Source of the DNA: Procambarus clarkii
Taxonomy: Eukaryota > Arthropoda > Malacostraca > Decapoda > Cambaridae
Reading direction: 5' to 3'
Assembly: GCF_040958095.1 (NCBI RefSeq)
Contig: NC_091216.1
Coordinates: 6,087,069-6,151,068, forward strand
DNA length: 64,000 nt
Shown here: positions 36,600 to 46,523 of the stretch, piece by piece
How positions within the stretch are numbered: the first letter of the stretch is position 1
How the letters are laid out: every line of letters starts with the position of its first letter
Notes under the pieces: model-generated
Databases searched by the model: none
What the model was told of the DNA's origin: nothing
Seen by the model: only the letters and a program-made list of their open reading frames with translations
Position numbers and translations under genes: made by a program

Positions 36600-37215
36600 G
36601 GTAGAGACGTCAGCGGTATTAGTGTAGAGGCCTGAGCGGTAGTGTGGTAGAGACGTCAGAGACAGTGTGGTAGAGATGTCAGCGGTAGTGTGGAAGAGAC
36701 TTCATTGGGAGTGTGGTATAAACGTCCGGGGTAGTGAGATTGCAACGACAGCGGCAGTGTAGTAGAGACGTCAGCGATAGTGTGGTTGAGACGTCAGGGA
36801 TAATGTGGTAGAGACGTCAGCGGTGGTGTGTCAGAGACGCCAGCAGTACTGTGGTAGAGATATCAGCGGTGGAGTGGTAGAGACGTCAGCGGGAGTGTGG
36901 TAGAGACGTCAGCGGTAGTGTGGTAGAGACGTCAGCGGTAGTGTGGTAGAGAAGTCTGTGGTAATGTGGAAGAGACGTCAGTGGTAGTGAGGTTGAGACA
37001 TCAGCGGTAGTGTGATAGAGACATCAGCGGTAGTATGGAAGAAACGTCAACGGTAGTATGGTAGAAACGTCAGCGGTAGTATGGTAGAAACGTCAGCGGT
37101 AGTATAGTAGAAACGTAAACGGTAGTATGTTAGAGACGTCAGCGGTAGTGTGGGAGAGATGTCAGCTGTGGCGTGGCAGAGACGTCAGTGATGTGGCAGA
37201 GAAGTCAGCGGTGTA
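36600..37215. repeat. 23-bp minisatellite, block 2 (more diverged)
   Basis: The same GTGGTAGAGACGTCAGCGGT unit resumes with more substitutions than in block 1, especially at the edges. It ends just before a (TA)n-flanked PLE fragment. Confidence 0.9.
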
Positions 37216-37232
37216 TTGGAAGACACTGCTCA

Positions 37233-37834
37233 ACATAATATATATATATATATATTAGTATATTTTGGTAGCAGTCTTTCCTGTAGACATATATTATTAA
37301 ATATGTCCGAAAAAGTAAGATTAATAATTCTAACACGAATTTTCTCGATCTTTCTTACGTTTCTTTACACTGTTGATGGTAATTCAAAAATCAATTCTCC
37401 AAAATTCATTTTTATTTCTAGTCTGACGTGACACTTGAGCGCGTTTCGTAAAACTTATTACATTTTCAAAGACTTTAGTTTACACACACACACACAACTT
37501 TAACTGAATAGAGCTTAAACATCTTCGAGTTTTTATACCTACATTTGGGTGAAGTGACATGTTACAATAGTTTTGGATGAGGTGAAAATAAACTTTTAAC
37601 ACAAGACAGGACACGAAACAATGGGTATTAAAGGTAGGTAACTGCAGAAGGTCTAATTTTTATTGGCCCATATTTCATGATGCTTCTATATTGGAGCGGA
37701 GTCTTGAAGTGGGTAGAATATAGTTGAGCATTAATTGGCTGTTGATTGCTGGAGTTGACTTCTTGATGTGTAGTGCCTCGCAGATGTCAAGCCGCCTGCT
37801 ATCGTTGTATCTATCGATGATTTCTGTGTTGTTT
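37233..37834 (-). mobile_element. PLE family 1, 5'-truncated minus-strand copy
   Basis: After a short (TA)n, 37256-37640 matches the terminal repeat of PLE copy 1 (TTGGTAGCAGTCTTTCCTGT, ATTAAATATGTCCGAAAAAG, GAGCGCGTTTCGTAAAAC). Then 37650-37834 encodes on the minus strand the GIY-YIG C-terminus (REALHIKK-like, PAINSQ region). It stops inside NTEIIDRY. The rest is missing, so it is a dead 3' fragment. Confidence 0.85.
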
Positions 37835-37854
37835 TAAGAATCATCTTATACATA

Positions 37855-37905
37855 TAAGCGCTCACGGAACGCCAGGCGAGTGTCTTACCACTACACCAGA
37901 GAGAC
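37855..37905 (-). mobile_element. tRNA-derived SINE head fragment
   Basis: On the minus strand GGTGTAGTGGTAAGACACTC followed by GCCTGGCGTTCCGTGAGCGC has the D-arm/A-box layout of a tRNA-derived SINE. No B box follows, so it is a fragment. It differs from the SINEs at 38552 and 59663. Confidence 0.55.
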
Positions 37906-38364
37906 TGGTGAAATTCACAGTCATTCCAATTCTTTATAATACACAAAGGGAGGGTGGAGGCCACCACTGGAACCTGACCACGCATCCACTGGGAAAGAAT
38001 TAACCAGAAACAGGTATAGAATAGCTTAGAATGATCAAAAGGATAAGTATAAAAGATGAAAGTAAAAGTCTCATTGAACACACACATAATATATGATTAT
38101 AACATTGTTATGCCACATTTTAACTCTCCCTATCAGAGTCAATGTCTCATTGTTATGAGACATTGTTATATATATATCAAACCATTGATATTACAAACAT
38201 CATGTTTCAGATTCTTTACTTTAATAAGCATGATGTTGCGAATACTTCTCGTATTCGTCATCAAATATAAAAGAAAAAAAGTCACAATAAAATAAGTAGC
38301 AAACGAAGAAATAATTCTGAACAAGATTACCTATCAGAAGAAAAGATATATCAAACGATCAACC
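37906..38364. other. No recognised feature
   Basis: AT-rich. Contains a small palindrome around 38142-38172 (AATGTCTCATTGTTATGAGA and neighbours). The ORF across 37731-38087 is chance joining of PLE and flank. Confidence 0.5.
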
Positions 38365-38500
38365 CGTCCTTGACTCAAGTCCATTACATCCAGCAGTTGA
38401 CCCTACAGACGCATTCATTAATTTGTACATGCTGTTCATTCAAAACGGAATTTTCTCGAAAATAAATTAATATTATAATATATTAGCATACTAGCTGTAC
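38365..38500 (+). repeat. Dispersed repeat module
   Basis: Reverse complement of 13250-13400 (AACCCGTCCTTGACT, TGCTGTTCATTCAAAACGG, AAATTAATATTATAATATAT). Here it lies immediately before the CT-rich minisatellite. Confidence 0.65.
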
Positions 38501-38512
38501 CCGGCCACAGCA

Positions 38513-39215
38513 ACATTCACCTGTCTCCTAGTCTTCCCCTCCCATCCCATCGTTATCTTGAGGTTATCTTGAGATGATTTCGGGGCTTTAGTGTCCCCGC
38601 GGCCCGGTCCTCGACCAGGCCTCCACCCCCAGGAACCAGCCCGTGACAGCTGACTAACACCCAGGTATCTATTTACTGCTAGGTAACAGGGGCATTCAGG
38701 GTGAAAGAAACTTTGCCCATTTGTTTCTGCCTCGTGTGGGAATCGAACCCGCAACACAGAATTACGAGTCCTGCGCGCTATCCACCAGGCTACGAGGCCT
38801 CGTCCTCCCAACCATTCCCCACTTTCCCGTCCCCTCGTCCTCCCCACTATCTCCCCCTCCCCTGTCCCTTTTTCCTCCCTATCATCCCCCACTCCACCAT
38901 CATCTCGTCCTCCTAACCATTCCCCACTCCACTGTCCCCTTGATCTCCCCACCATCTCCCACTCCCCTGTCCCTTCATCTTCCAAAGATTCCCTTCTCCC
39001 TCTGTCCCTTCTTCCTCCCCACCATCCCCCATTCCCATGTCCCTTTGTCCTCACCACCATTCTCCATTCCTTCCCATCCTCTCGTCCCCAACTCTCCCAT
39101 TCACTTGTCCTTCCCAACTTTAATCCCTCTACTGTCCCCACATCCTCCCCACCATCCCCCTCTCCAATCCCCTCATCCTCCTCACCATTTCGCATTCCCC
39201 CATCCTGATGCATTC
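38513..39215. repeat. CT-rich minisatellite, second copy, split by a SINE
   Basis: Units of the CCCCTCGTCCTCCCCACCAT type, like those at 12566-13070. A SINE at 38552-38799 separates the first unit from the rest. ORFs on both strands come from composition. Confidence 0.85.
38552..38799 (-). mobile_element. tRNA-derived SINE
   Basis: On the minus strand the head has an A-box region TAGCCTGGTGGATAGCG and a B-box GGGTTCGATTCCC. It is followed by a body with GAAACAAATGGGCAAAG, CACCCTGAATGCCCC, CAGCTGTCACGGGCTGG and a tail AAGATAACCTCAAGATAAC. The same body occurs at 59663-59919 with a different tRNA head. The anticodon-loop position reads CTCGTAA. A Pol III-transcribed mobile repeat that would depend on a LINE. 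Confidence 0.85.
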
Positions 39216-39299
39216 CTAAATGATCTGATGATCCAATCAGAAAATTTTGAGCATCAAATGATCTGATGTTCCCATCAATGAAAAATAAGAACAGTTAAA

Positions 39300-40005
39300 A
39301 ATATGAAATGAAAAATAATGAAAAAATAAATAAACAAACTGTACTCACAAAATGAATAGTATGGTGAAAAATACAGCTCAATTCCAAGGGAAGTCTTACA
39401 AAATAGTGAAATCAAAATTTAAGTAAATCAAAATCTATGAAAATTATATTTATCAATGTAACTGGAAACATTGAAATCGAATCATAACATATTTAGTAAT
39501 GTGTGTGTTGCTCTTATGTGCAACAGATGGCGCAGGTTTTCCAAAAAGCATGGTTCAACTGTCACAGGTGTGGCATATATACTTATAATCACAAAATGAA
39601 CGGTAAAATAAACATCACAGCTAAATTCCAACGCACTGTCACACAAAATAATTAAATCAAAATGAAAATAAATGGAAATCTATGAAAATTCAATTTATCA
39701 ATGCAATCGGAATCATTGAAATTGTATAAAAACATACTTAATATAGCGAGTGTTGCTCGTACTGCCAACAGATGACTTTTAAAAAAAAAAAAGGGGCATG
39801 TTTTATCTGTCACAGGTGTAGCATCTATATAGTAGGTATATAAAAACATGCGCATATTCGAATGGAACATTGTGTAAAAATTTTCAAAGCAATCGGTAAA
39901 GAGGTTTCAAAGATTTCCACTCACATGGAAAACACACGAAAACACAGTTTTTCATTAAAAGCATGTTCTTCCCGTCACAGACGTTACATCTATATAAGTA
40001 GTGAG
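39300..40005. repeat. Dispersed repeat with internal duplications, second copy
   Basis: Colinear with 13400-14035 (AAATCTATGAAAATTATATT, GTGTTGCTCTTATGTGCAAC, AACAGATGGCG, AAAGCAATCGGTAAAGAGG). It follows the CT-rich minisatellite in both places, so the two together form one repeat family. Confidence 0.7.
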
Positions 40006-41990
40006 ATATGTGACTAGAACTGTCCCCTCCCCGAGAAGTACCTCAGGGATCAAACTAGGTCGTAGTCAAAATTGGGTGTGGGAGTCCGTAGATTGTGACC
40101 GGTTGCTTCAGGAGGGACGTTGTGGGTTACAGAGGGTAAAATGTATGGGACGTTGTGGGTCATGTAGGTAGAATGTGTGTAGAGGTAAGAAGGGTAGGGG
40201 TGGGATAAGAAATGGGTGAGGTATACATCAACAAGTTGATAGTGTGAGAGAGGGAGGGAGGGGGGGGGGTGCTCCCACATGATGTGGGATGGGTTGCAGC
40301 ATGTGGGATGTTTTGGGTTAAGTAGGGTAAAAGTGTAAGTATAGGAACAGGTGAGCAATAGTAGTAGATGAATATGTATGAGCATGTGCCATAAAGTTAA
40401 TCGCCTGTAGCTGCAACAATGGGCGGATGTGATGCAAAAATGCACAGAAGGGATCCCAAAACGTGCGGACGTGATCCCAAAATGGGCAAACGGGATGCAA
40501 AACGCGCGGACGGGATACAAAACACTGGGACGTTGTGAGTCCTGAGGGTAAAAGGGAGTAGAAGGTGTAAGTATGGGAATAGGTTTGTAGCATAAGTGTA
40601 GATAGCATAGACTTAAGCAGTGTAAGTAGTTATATAAATACATAGATAATAATAATAATTGTATGTAGGATCGAGAAGGGTATGTTGAGGGCGTAGAGTG
40701 AGGGTCTCCATCCCGTGGAAGGAACAGCCTAGGAGATTTAGATTTATGAATATGTATGAGTGTGTGCCGTAGAGTTATTCGCATGTAGCTATATATAGTT
40801 AAATAACAGTATGTAGGTTATGTTGAGGAGGTCTAGAGGAGGGCCCCCTACCCCTGACTGGGTAGGAGACCGGCCTTTAGAAATGGGTAGTTAGGGGTAG
40901 GGCACGTGCAGGAGGTTAAGGGAAAAGGGGAAGGGAGGGGAGCAGGTGGTGTCTTTGACTCATAGCGCGGGGTCTGTTTTATGTAATGTAAATATATTTT
41001 TACCAGTTCTTTGCCTGTGGTGGTGGGGGCTCTCCAATATCTCCATGTCTGAGTTGAGAGGTGTACACGGCAGGAGATGACAGCGACAAATAATGGTGAG
41101 AATGAGCCGTACTGGTTTTGTAAACAGGGTGGGTGGGCCTCCCCCTCTCTCTCTCTCCTTCCCCTCCCCTAGCTTGCTTCCAGACGGGTAAGGAGCTGCC
41201 TCATAGGTCTGAGGAGTGTCACCACATAGCACAGCAATACACTATAGCATAGGTCACACCACCACATAGCAGCAGCAGTAGCAGCAGCACATAGTCATGT
41301 GGCTTGCACCACTACCCCACACCACCGCATGCTAGCATAGCACTCAGGACCGGTGTGGTCTTTGACGCTTCGCGCATGAGTGGGCTGTGTTCACGTTAAG
41401 GAGGTGTCATATGTCACACCTTCCCCTTCCCTCCCCTTACCCTTTGACCATGTAAGTGACAGTTACCAATTACTCGACAATCCCCCATTTCACATTTCCT
41501 CAGTCCAGCAAAAATGAGGTAAAAAAATAGTTAGGGAGAGTAAACACATTATATGTCTCTGTATTCACATCAAATAATGTCTATAGCCCAAGGTAGAGAT
41601 CTTTTAATTTCGCTTGGATTCTGAGTAAGGACCCCTCATCGTGTTAAATCATCGACCCTCAAATCAAATCACCTGCTGACACCTTAATAGGATTTAGCAT
41701 CAGTCAGTAAAAGCAGTCACTCAGGTAAAAGTCGGTAGGCGTTTTTACTGGAGGTAGGCAGTAGGCGTTGTACACTACTGAATTAATATATATGTAATTT
41801 AGATCAAACCTAGGAGCTTCGCCAGGGCATACCAAATACCACCACCCTCACACATACATATGAGATCTACCAGGTCGCACGCCCCTGGGCGGCTCGCCTC
41901 TGTAAATTTTGATACATAATTGAGGCTAAATGAGGTGATACCGCCCACCTTGTTGAAATCAACCTCACTGAGGACCAAGTCACTCTCCTA
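40006..41990. other. No recognised gene; G-rich, low-complexity in part
   Basis: About 2 kb with repeated words such as GGGACGTTGTGGGT (near 40116, 40149) and GCGGACGTGATCC-like units (40400-40520). Composition is G-rich on the plus strand. A 244-codon minus-strand frame (40784-40050) is rich in His, Leu, Ser and Tyr and shows no domain. It could be an LTR or leader of an unknown element. I cannot support a gene. Confidence 0.5.
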
Positions 41991-42014
41991 AATCTGGGTA
42001 TAAACTGTCACGTT

Positions 42015-43397
42015 ATGTCCAGACCGAGTGAGATGGCCCGGAAAGAGGAGTTGGAGATCCTGTTGGACGACATTTTCGAACTCGAGACACAAAAAAAGGT
42101 CACCACCAAAGAACACCTTACAAGCAGAACTTATTGCAGAAGGAGGAAAGAATCGAGGCAACTACAGAAGCACCATACGGTCCCCCGAACACAAAGTGGC
42201 AGCTAAGAGCCTTCGTGAGAACAAGGAGATAGTCGTCAGGAGAGGTGACAAGTCGCCAATATATGTCATTCTTAAAAAAGACGAATATCTGGCGAAATTT
42301 AACCTCATACTCTCTGACGAAACTAAATTCCAAAGGGTAACGAAAGACACTACAGCCGAATTGCAAGCAAAGGTCAACAAATTGATCAAAACTGTGAACG
42401 CCAAGAAATCCGGACTCCACCTGCCAAAGATCATTGAGGAATACAAACCTGGATACACGTATGGAAATGTCAAAGACACACAAACCTGGAAACCCACTTC
42501 GGCCAATCATCAGCCAGATACCCACACCCACGTACAGACTGGCGAAGCGACTCAACGGCTTCCTGACTCCTTATGTCCCTTGCGCCTTCAGCCTGAAGTC
42601 CCCAAAGGAATTTGTTGACTTACTGTGGGGAACACGGGCCACAGGGATAGGAGCCTCGTTGGACGTAGAATCACTGTTTACCAACGTACCTGTGGATGAA
42701 ACAATCGGGATGATAGCCAACAGAGTGTATCGTGATCACGGCCTGTACTCCTCTAGACATACCAGAAAACATTCTAAGGAAACTACTCCAAGCTTGTACT
42801 AAAAAGGCACCCTTATACATGAACCCGGAAGGGCACATGTATAAGCAAGTAGATGGGGTCGCCATGGATTCTCCCCTAGGTGTCCTGTTTGCGAATTTCT
42901 ACATGGGTACCATCGAACAAAAGGTCTTAGTCGACATGAACTTGAAACCTGCCATATACTGCAGATATGTTGACGACATTTTTAAACAGGTACCTGATGT
43001 CAGAAGTCTGCAGGAGCTGAAGGAGGCATTCGAGCAGAATTCTGTGTTGAGTTTCACTTATGAGATGGAGAAGGATGGGAAGCTGCCCTTTCTAGATGTA
43101 ACAGTCATGGAAAGGAGCGGAGGTTTCCACACTGCAGTCTACAATAAGGAAACAAACATACGAATGTGCCTCAATGCCAACAGTGACTGCCCAAACAGGT
43201 ACAAGAGAAGTGCTGTCAATGCTTACGTCGACCGTGCTCTCAGCCACAGCTCAGGTTGGAAGCAAGTCGATGAGAAACTCTGCAGGGTAAGGCAGGTCCT
43301 AGTCAACAACGGCTTCTCCAATGGTTTCGTTGAAGACATCATAAAAAGGAAGGTGAAACGCCATGCAACCTCTGAAGAGACTACTAACATAATACCT
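42015..43397 (+). pseudogene. PLE RT pseudogene
   Basis: Open pieces in three frames cover the N-terminus and RT: 42028-42618, 42434-42802 and 42732-43433. Compared with 14450-16318 the protein is clearly colinear (KNRGNYRSTIRSPEHK, SLDVESLFTNVPVDETIGMI, YCRYVDDIFKQVPD). The frameshifts and MITE make it non-functional. It supplies the N-terminal sequence missing from copy 1. Confidence 0.87.
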
Positions 43398-43768
43398 CAA
43401 CCCGTTCTCGCAAATTTAATAAGTCAATATTGACTTATTAAATATGTGCATAGGTGACATACTTAACATAATAGATACCCTTAAAAAGATTCATAGAAAA
43501 CATCGACCTTACCTAACCTACTTAGTATGTTAAGATAAGCATCTTATTGCTTCGTAATTACAATTATTACCTAACCTATAATAGGTATACATTAAGTAAT
43601 AATTGTAATTACGAAGCAATAAGATGCTTATTTTAAGATACTAACAAGGTTAGGTAAGGTTGGTGTTTTCTATGAATCTTTTTAAGGGTATCTATTATGT
43701 TTAGTATATCACCTATGCACGTAGTTAATAAGTCAATATTGACTTTACGAATTTGCGAGAACGGGTTG
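43398..43768. mobile_element. Foldback MITE inside the PLE
   Basis: It begins CAACCCGTTCTCGCAAATT and ends with the complement AATTTGCGAGAACGGGTTG. It is flanked by AATACCT at 43391-43397 and 43769-43775 (7-bp TSD). The empty site is visible in PLE copy 1 near 15755. Nearly the whole 371 bp can fold as one hairpin. The left end contains a separate perfect palindrome centred on GTCAATATTGAC. CCTAACC/GGTTAGG pieces are present near the middle. The superfamily is uncertain; 7 bp is close to the 8-bp hAT TSD. Confidence 0.85.
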
Positions 43769-43775
43769 AATACCT

Positions 43776-44107
43776 GTACCCCCTATTAGACTGTTTTACA
43801 GGAACTTCTTTTCCACAGTTCATAAAATGGAGGAAAGGGTCCTGAAAGATATTGTTAATAGGAACGTTATTCCTACAGACAAAAATCAGAAGATACAATT
43901 GACGATTTACTATGACACCAAAAAAAACGGCCAACCTACTCATGAAAAACTCTCCAGACACAAAGCAAAATGCCTTAAACGAGACCAACGTCGTCTATGC
44001 CTTCAAATGCCCACTTGGGGACTGTAAGCCCTAAAGAACTCAGTATATAGGCAAAACAACAACATCTCTTTCCAGGCGAATAACAATGCATAAGCAACAG
44101 GGCTCCA
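43776..44107 (+). pseudogene. PLE linker and GIY-YIG start, broken
   Basis: Continues the PLE protein after the MITE: TRLFYRNFFST region, then MEERVLKDIVNRNVIPTDKN and, after a shift in an A run, the FKCPLGDC and QYIGKTTTSLSRR region. It ends at GGGCTCCATT, where copy 1 goes on to encode KEHI. Confidence 0.85.
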
Positions 44108-44613
44108 TTGTTTGATGCTTTGTTTGTTCATTTGTCAGAAAATGCTCACCAAATTGATTGGGAGAGTGCTTCTTCAATAACAAATTGTAAAAGCACCTAT
44201 AACAGAAACATAATTAAATCTGCTTTGATACAGATCACAAAAGAAAGTAATTTGAATATTAGCAGTGGTCTATATAACTTAGATCCATTTTTAATAGATC
44301 AGTTAAAAGGCGATTTAAGTAGGATCATTGGAACGCATTTGTCTCACAAATTCATTGTATATATTTACCATTTTATGCTATAATGTATCAGATGGGCCAT
44401 TGGGCTACATCAGATGGGCCAATTGGCTGCATCTGTTGGGCCAATGGGCCGTCTGCGTTGTCCAAGTATTGTACCTCATCTCACTTCACCACTCTCTCCT
44501 GCCTATTTATACCAATCACTCGATCTGTAAAATCACTCCTTCTGAAGATGTATTAATATACGAAAGTACTTAAGGAAATTCCTGTTTCATTTTTCCTCCG
44601 TGGTCTGACATTG

Positions 44614-44615
<2 letters not shown>
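44108..44615 (+). mobile_element. PLE family 5, 3' end (GIY-YIG end, tail, hammerhead-like motif)
   Basis: An open stretch encodes FDALFVHLSENAHQIDWESA, KSTYNRNIIKSALI and NLNISSGLYNLDPFLID, the end of a PLE GIY-YIG protein of a different family from the upstream sequence. The tail has repeated GATGGGCCAATTGGC-type words (44392-44452), then a hammerhead-like motif (44537-44576), then (TA)n. It is joined to PLE copy 2 at the equivalent position of the protein. Confidence 0.8.
44537..44576 (+). ncRNA. Hammerhead-type ribozyme candidate
   Basis: CTGAAGA (44542-44548) fits CUGANGA. A 4-bp stem II (GTAT 44550-44553, ATAC 44558-44561) and GAAA (44562-44565) follow. GTACTT can form a 2-bp stem III with cleavage after 44571. 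Stem I pairs TCCTT (44537-44541) with AAGGA (44572-44576) over 5 bp. As at 20380, one unpaired base lies before stem II. The minimal stem III suits PLE hammerheads. Confidence 0.65.

Positions 44616-44693
<78 letters not shown>
44616..44693. repeat. (TA)n microsatellite
   Basis: About 78 bp of TA directly after the PLE 3' end, followed by two copies of CCTAGGGA 60 bp apart (44694 and 44754). Confidence 0.95.
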
Positions 44694-44695
<2 letters not shown>

Positions 44696-45551
44696 TAGGG
44701 ATTATTAAATATATACCTATGGTTATATATATATATTACCAAGGGAGCCATTACCTAGGGACATCCTGACGTCACCGTGCCTAGCCTTCACAGAGTGCTG
44801 TGTGAATGTCCTGGGAAGGTGCAGGAGTGGCGGAAGGTGCCCAGAGTGGACCACCTCAACAAAAACGGATAAAAACAGGTGGGTGTGCAGTGTATGGAAT
44901 ACAACGGCAGTGAGGGCCACGCTGGCGCCCTCTAGGCCTCCCACGGCTAAGGTGTGGTGGAGGAGGGGGTGTTGTTGTTCGGTCGGGCGAGGGGGGGGGT
45001 CACCCATGTGCCACCCAGTGTTTATAGAAATACGTTTGGGAAATAAAAATCAGCAATCATGGTCAGAGCTAATAGAGGTCACAGTGTGTCGGATTACAAG
45101 TGTATGATTCATTCACCATTGTGCAGTGATATACAAGAAAATTATACCAGTGTTTAAGTGTCACCCAGACCCCCCCCCCCCCCCCTTCGAGCTGAGCGAG
45201 GCCCGTTCAACCCCCACCACCTCCCCGCCCGCCGGCCTCGCCGCACCACAGTACCTCCTGCCATCCCACCACCCAGCCCACCCTGCGCCTGGGTGTCTCC
45301 CACCCACCTATTCACAACCCCACACTGTGCTTGTTGCAGGGATGTGTTATCCTCCATGCTCCCAGATATGGCACAGGTCACAGCAGGCATTCAGGTTCCT
45401 CCCAAAAGGGAGGGAGACACAAGTACTCATAGGAGTGGTGAGTGTGAGGGACAGCTAGCCACCCCTCCTGCCACCACCCGTGTCCACCCCTGCTGCCACT
45501 CATCCTCTGTCATCCCTCCCACGTCAGCCAATGTCTCAGCTCGCCTAGGGG

Positions 45552-46523
45552 ATGGTGGGGACTCCACCAACTAACCAGGAACCCCTCAGCAAAGAACACG
45601 GTCCTGGGAACAGTGCACCCAGACGTGCAACCAGAGGACCCAGACCCAGAGGAACGTGTCGGGTGTGTGGCGAACCTCACAGCCTTAGAAACGATGGAAC
45701 CCTACGTCAACACAACAACTGTGAGGGTTCATTGACGGTACCTGTAGAGAGAGAAGGCCCACAGGTCCCCCCCGGCACCCCCACACATCCCAGCAAACTT
45801 CATGTCATCAGATCACCTCCTGGGGGCCATCAAAGCATCCACCACCAGAACTCTTCCTCACATTCCTAAAGCAGCGCGCCCATTTGCAGCAGGGAAATAT
45901 ACAGATCTTTTAAGGAAAGTGAATGAACGGTCTGCAAATCTTAATGCTGCAGCCACCATCAAAGCATGGCATAATTTGCTCCTGTTTGGCAATATTTGCT
46001 TAGGCGTATCTGCAAGAGGAGGCAAATCACTAGCCTCATCAGTCACTAGGGCAATAAATAATTTCCCCAGAGCTGACAACTTGATCCCCATGACAATTTT
46101 AAACTAGGAACACAAGTGACCAAAGAAATTGAAGAGGGCAACACAGTAGGAGCAATTAGGTTACTTACCAGCGAAGACACAATCGCCCCTAGAAATACCA
46201 CTACCGCCAACTCACTGAGAGAGAAGCACCCTCCTAGAGTACGGTGGGAACCCACTGCTCAGGACACAAATGTCCCAGGCATGGGATCTCTATTCCTCCA
46301 AGCATCAGAGGTATACAAAGCCATCGTGTCATTTCCGCCAGGCTCGGCAGGGGGATACACTGGAATAAGACCTCAGGACCTCAAGGAGATGGTAAACCCA
46401 GTTCTCGGAGAAGTTGCAGACACTATTGTCAGAGGTCACGAAGTTTGTCAACGACTGCCTCTCTGGGTTGATCCCAGATACAATAAAACCCTTTTTCTTT
46501 GGATCATCCCTTTGTGCCCTTAA
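45552..46523 (+). pseudogene. N-terminal region of the RLE-LINE ORF, frameshifted
   Basis: Pieces in two frames follow each other: 45552-45869 with CRVCGEPHSLRNDGTLRQH (zinc-finger-like, Cys/His), 45802-46107 with ARPFAAGKYTDLLRKV and AWHNLLLFGNICLGVSARGGK, and 46116-46523 with SAGGYTGIRPQDLKEMV, the region before the RT. Frame changes near 45.85, 46.1 and 46.45 kb separate them. In an intact relative this would be one ORF with the RT downstream. Confidence 0.75.

Larger units (their letters stand above)
42000..44107 (+). mobile_element. PLE family 1, copy 2 (broken, with MITE inside)
   Basis: Homologous to PLE copy 1 from its 14460 region on, but extending further 5'. At 42033 it encodes MARKEELEILLDDIFELETQ, which copy 1 lacks. 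The frame changes near 42090 (A run), near 42470 and near 42745, and again near 43920 (A run). A 371-bp MITE sits at 43398-43768. After 44107 the sequence switches to another PLE family. Motifs still legible are FTNVPVDETI, YCRYVDDIF and LPFLDVTVMERSG. Confidence 0.87.

Noticed and set aside
38491-39213. 240-codon Gly/Glu/Arg-rich minus-strand ORF
   Set aside because: Covers the CT-rich minisatellite and a SINE; not a gene.
40050-40784. 244-codon minus-strand ORF
   Set aside because: Low-complexity His/Leu/Ser/Tyr composition, repeated words in the DNA, no recognisable domain.
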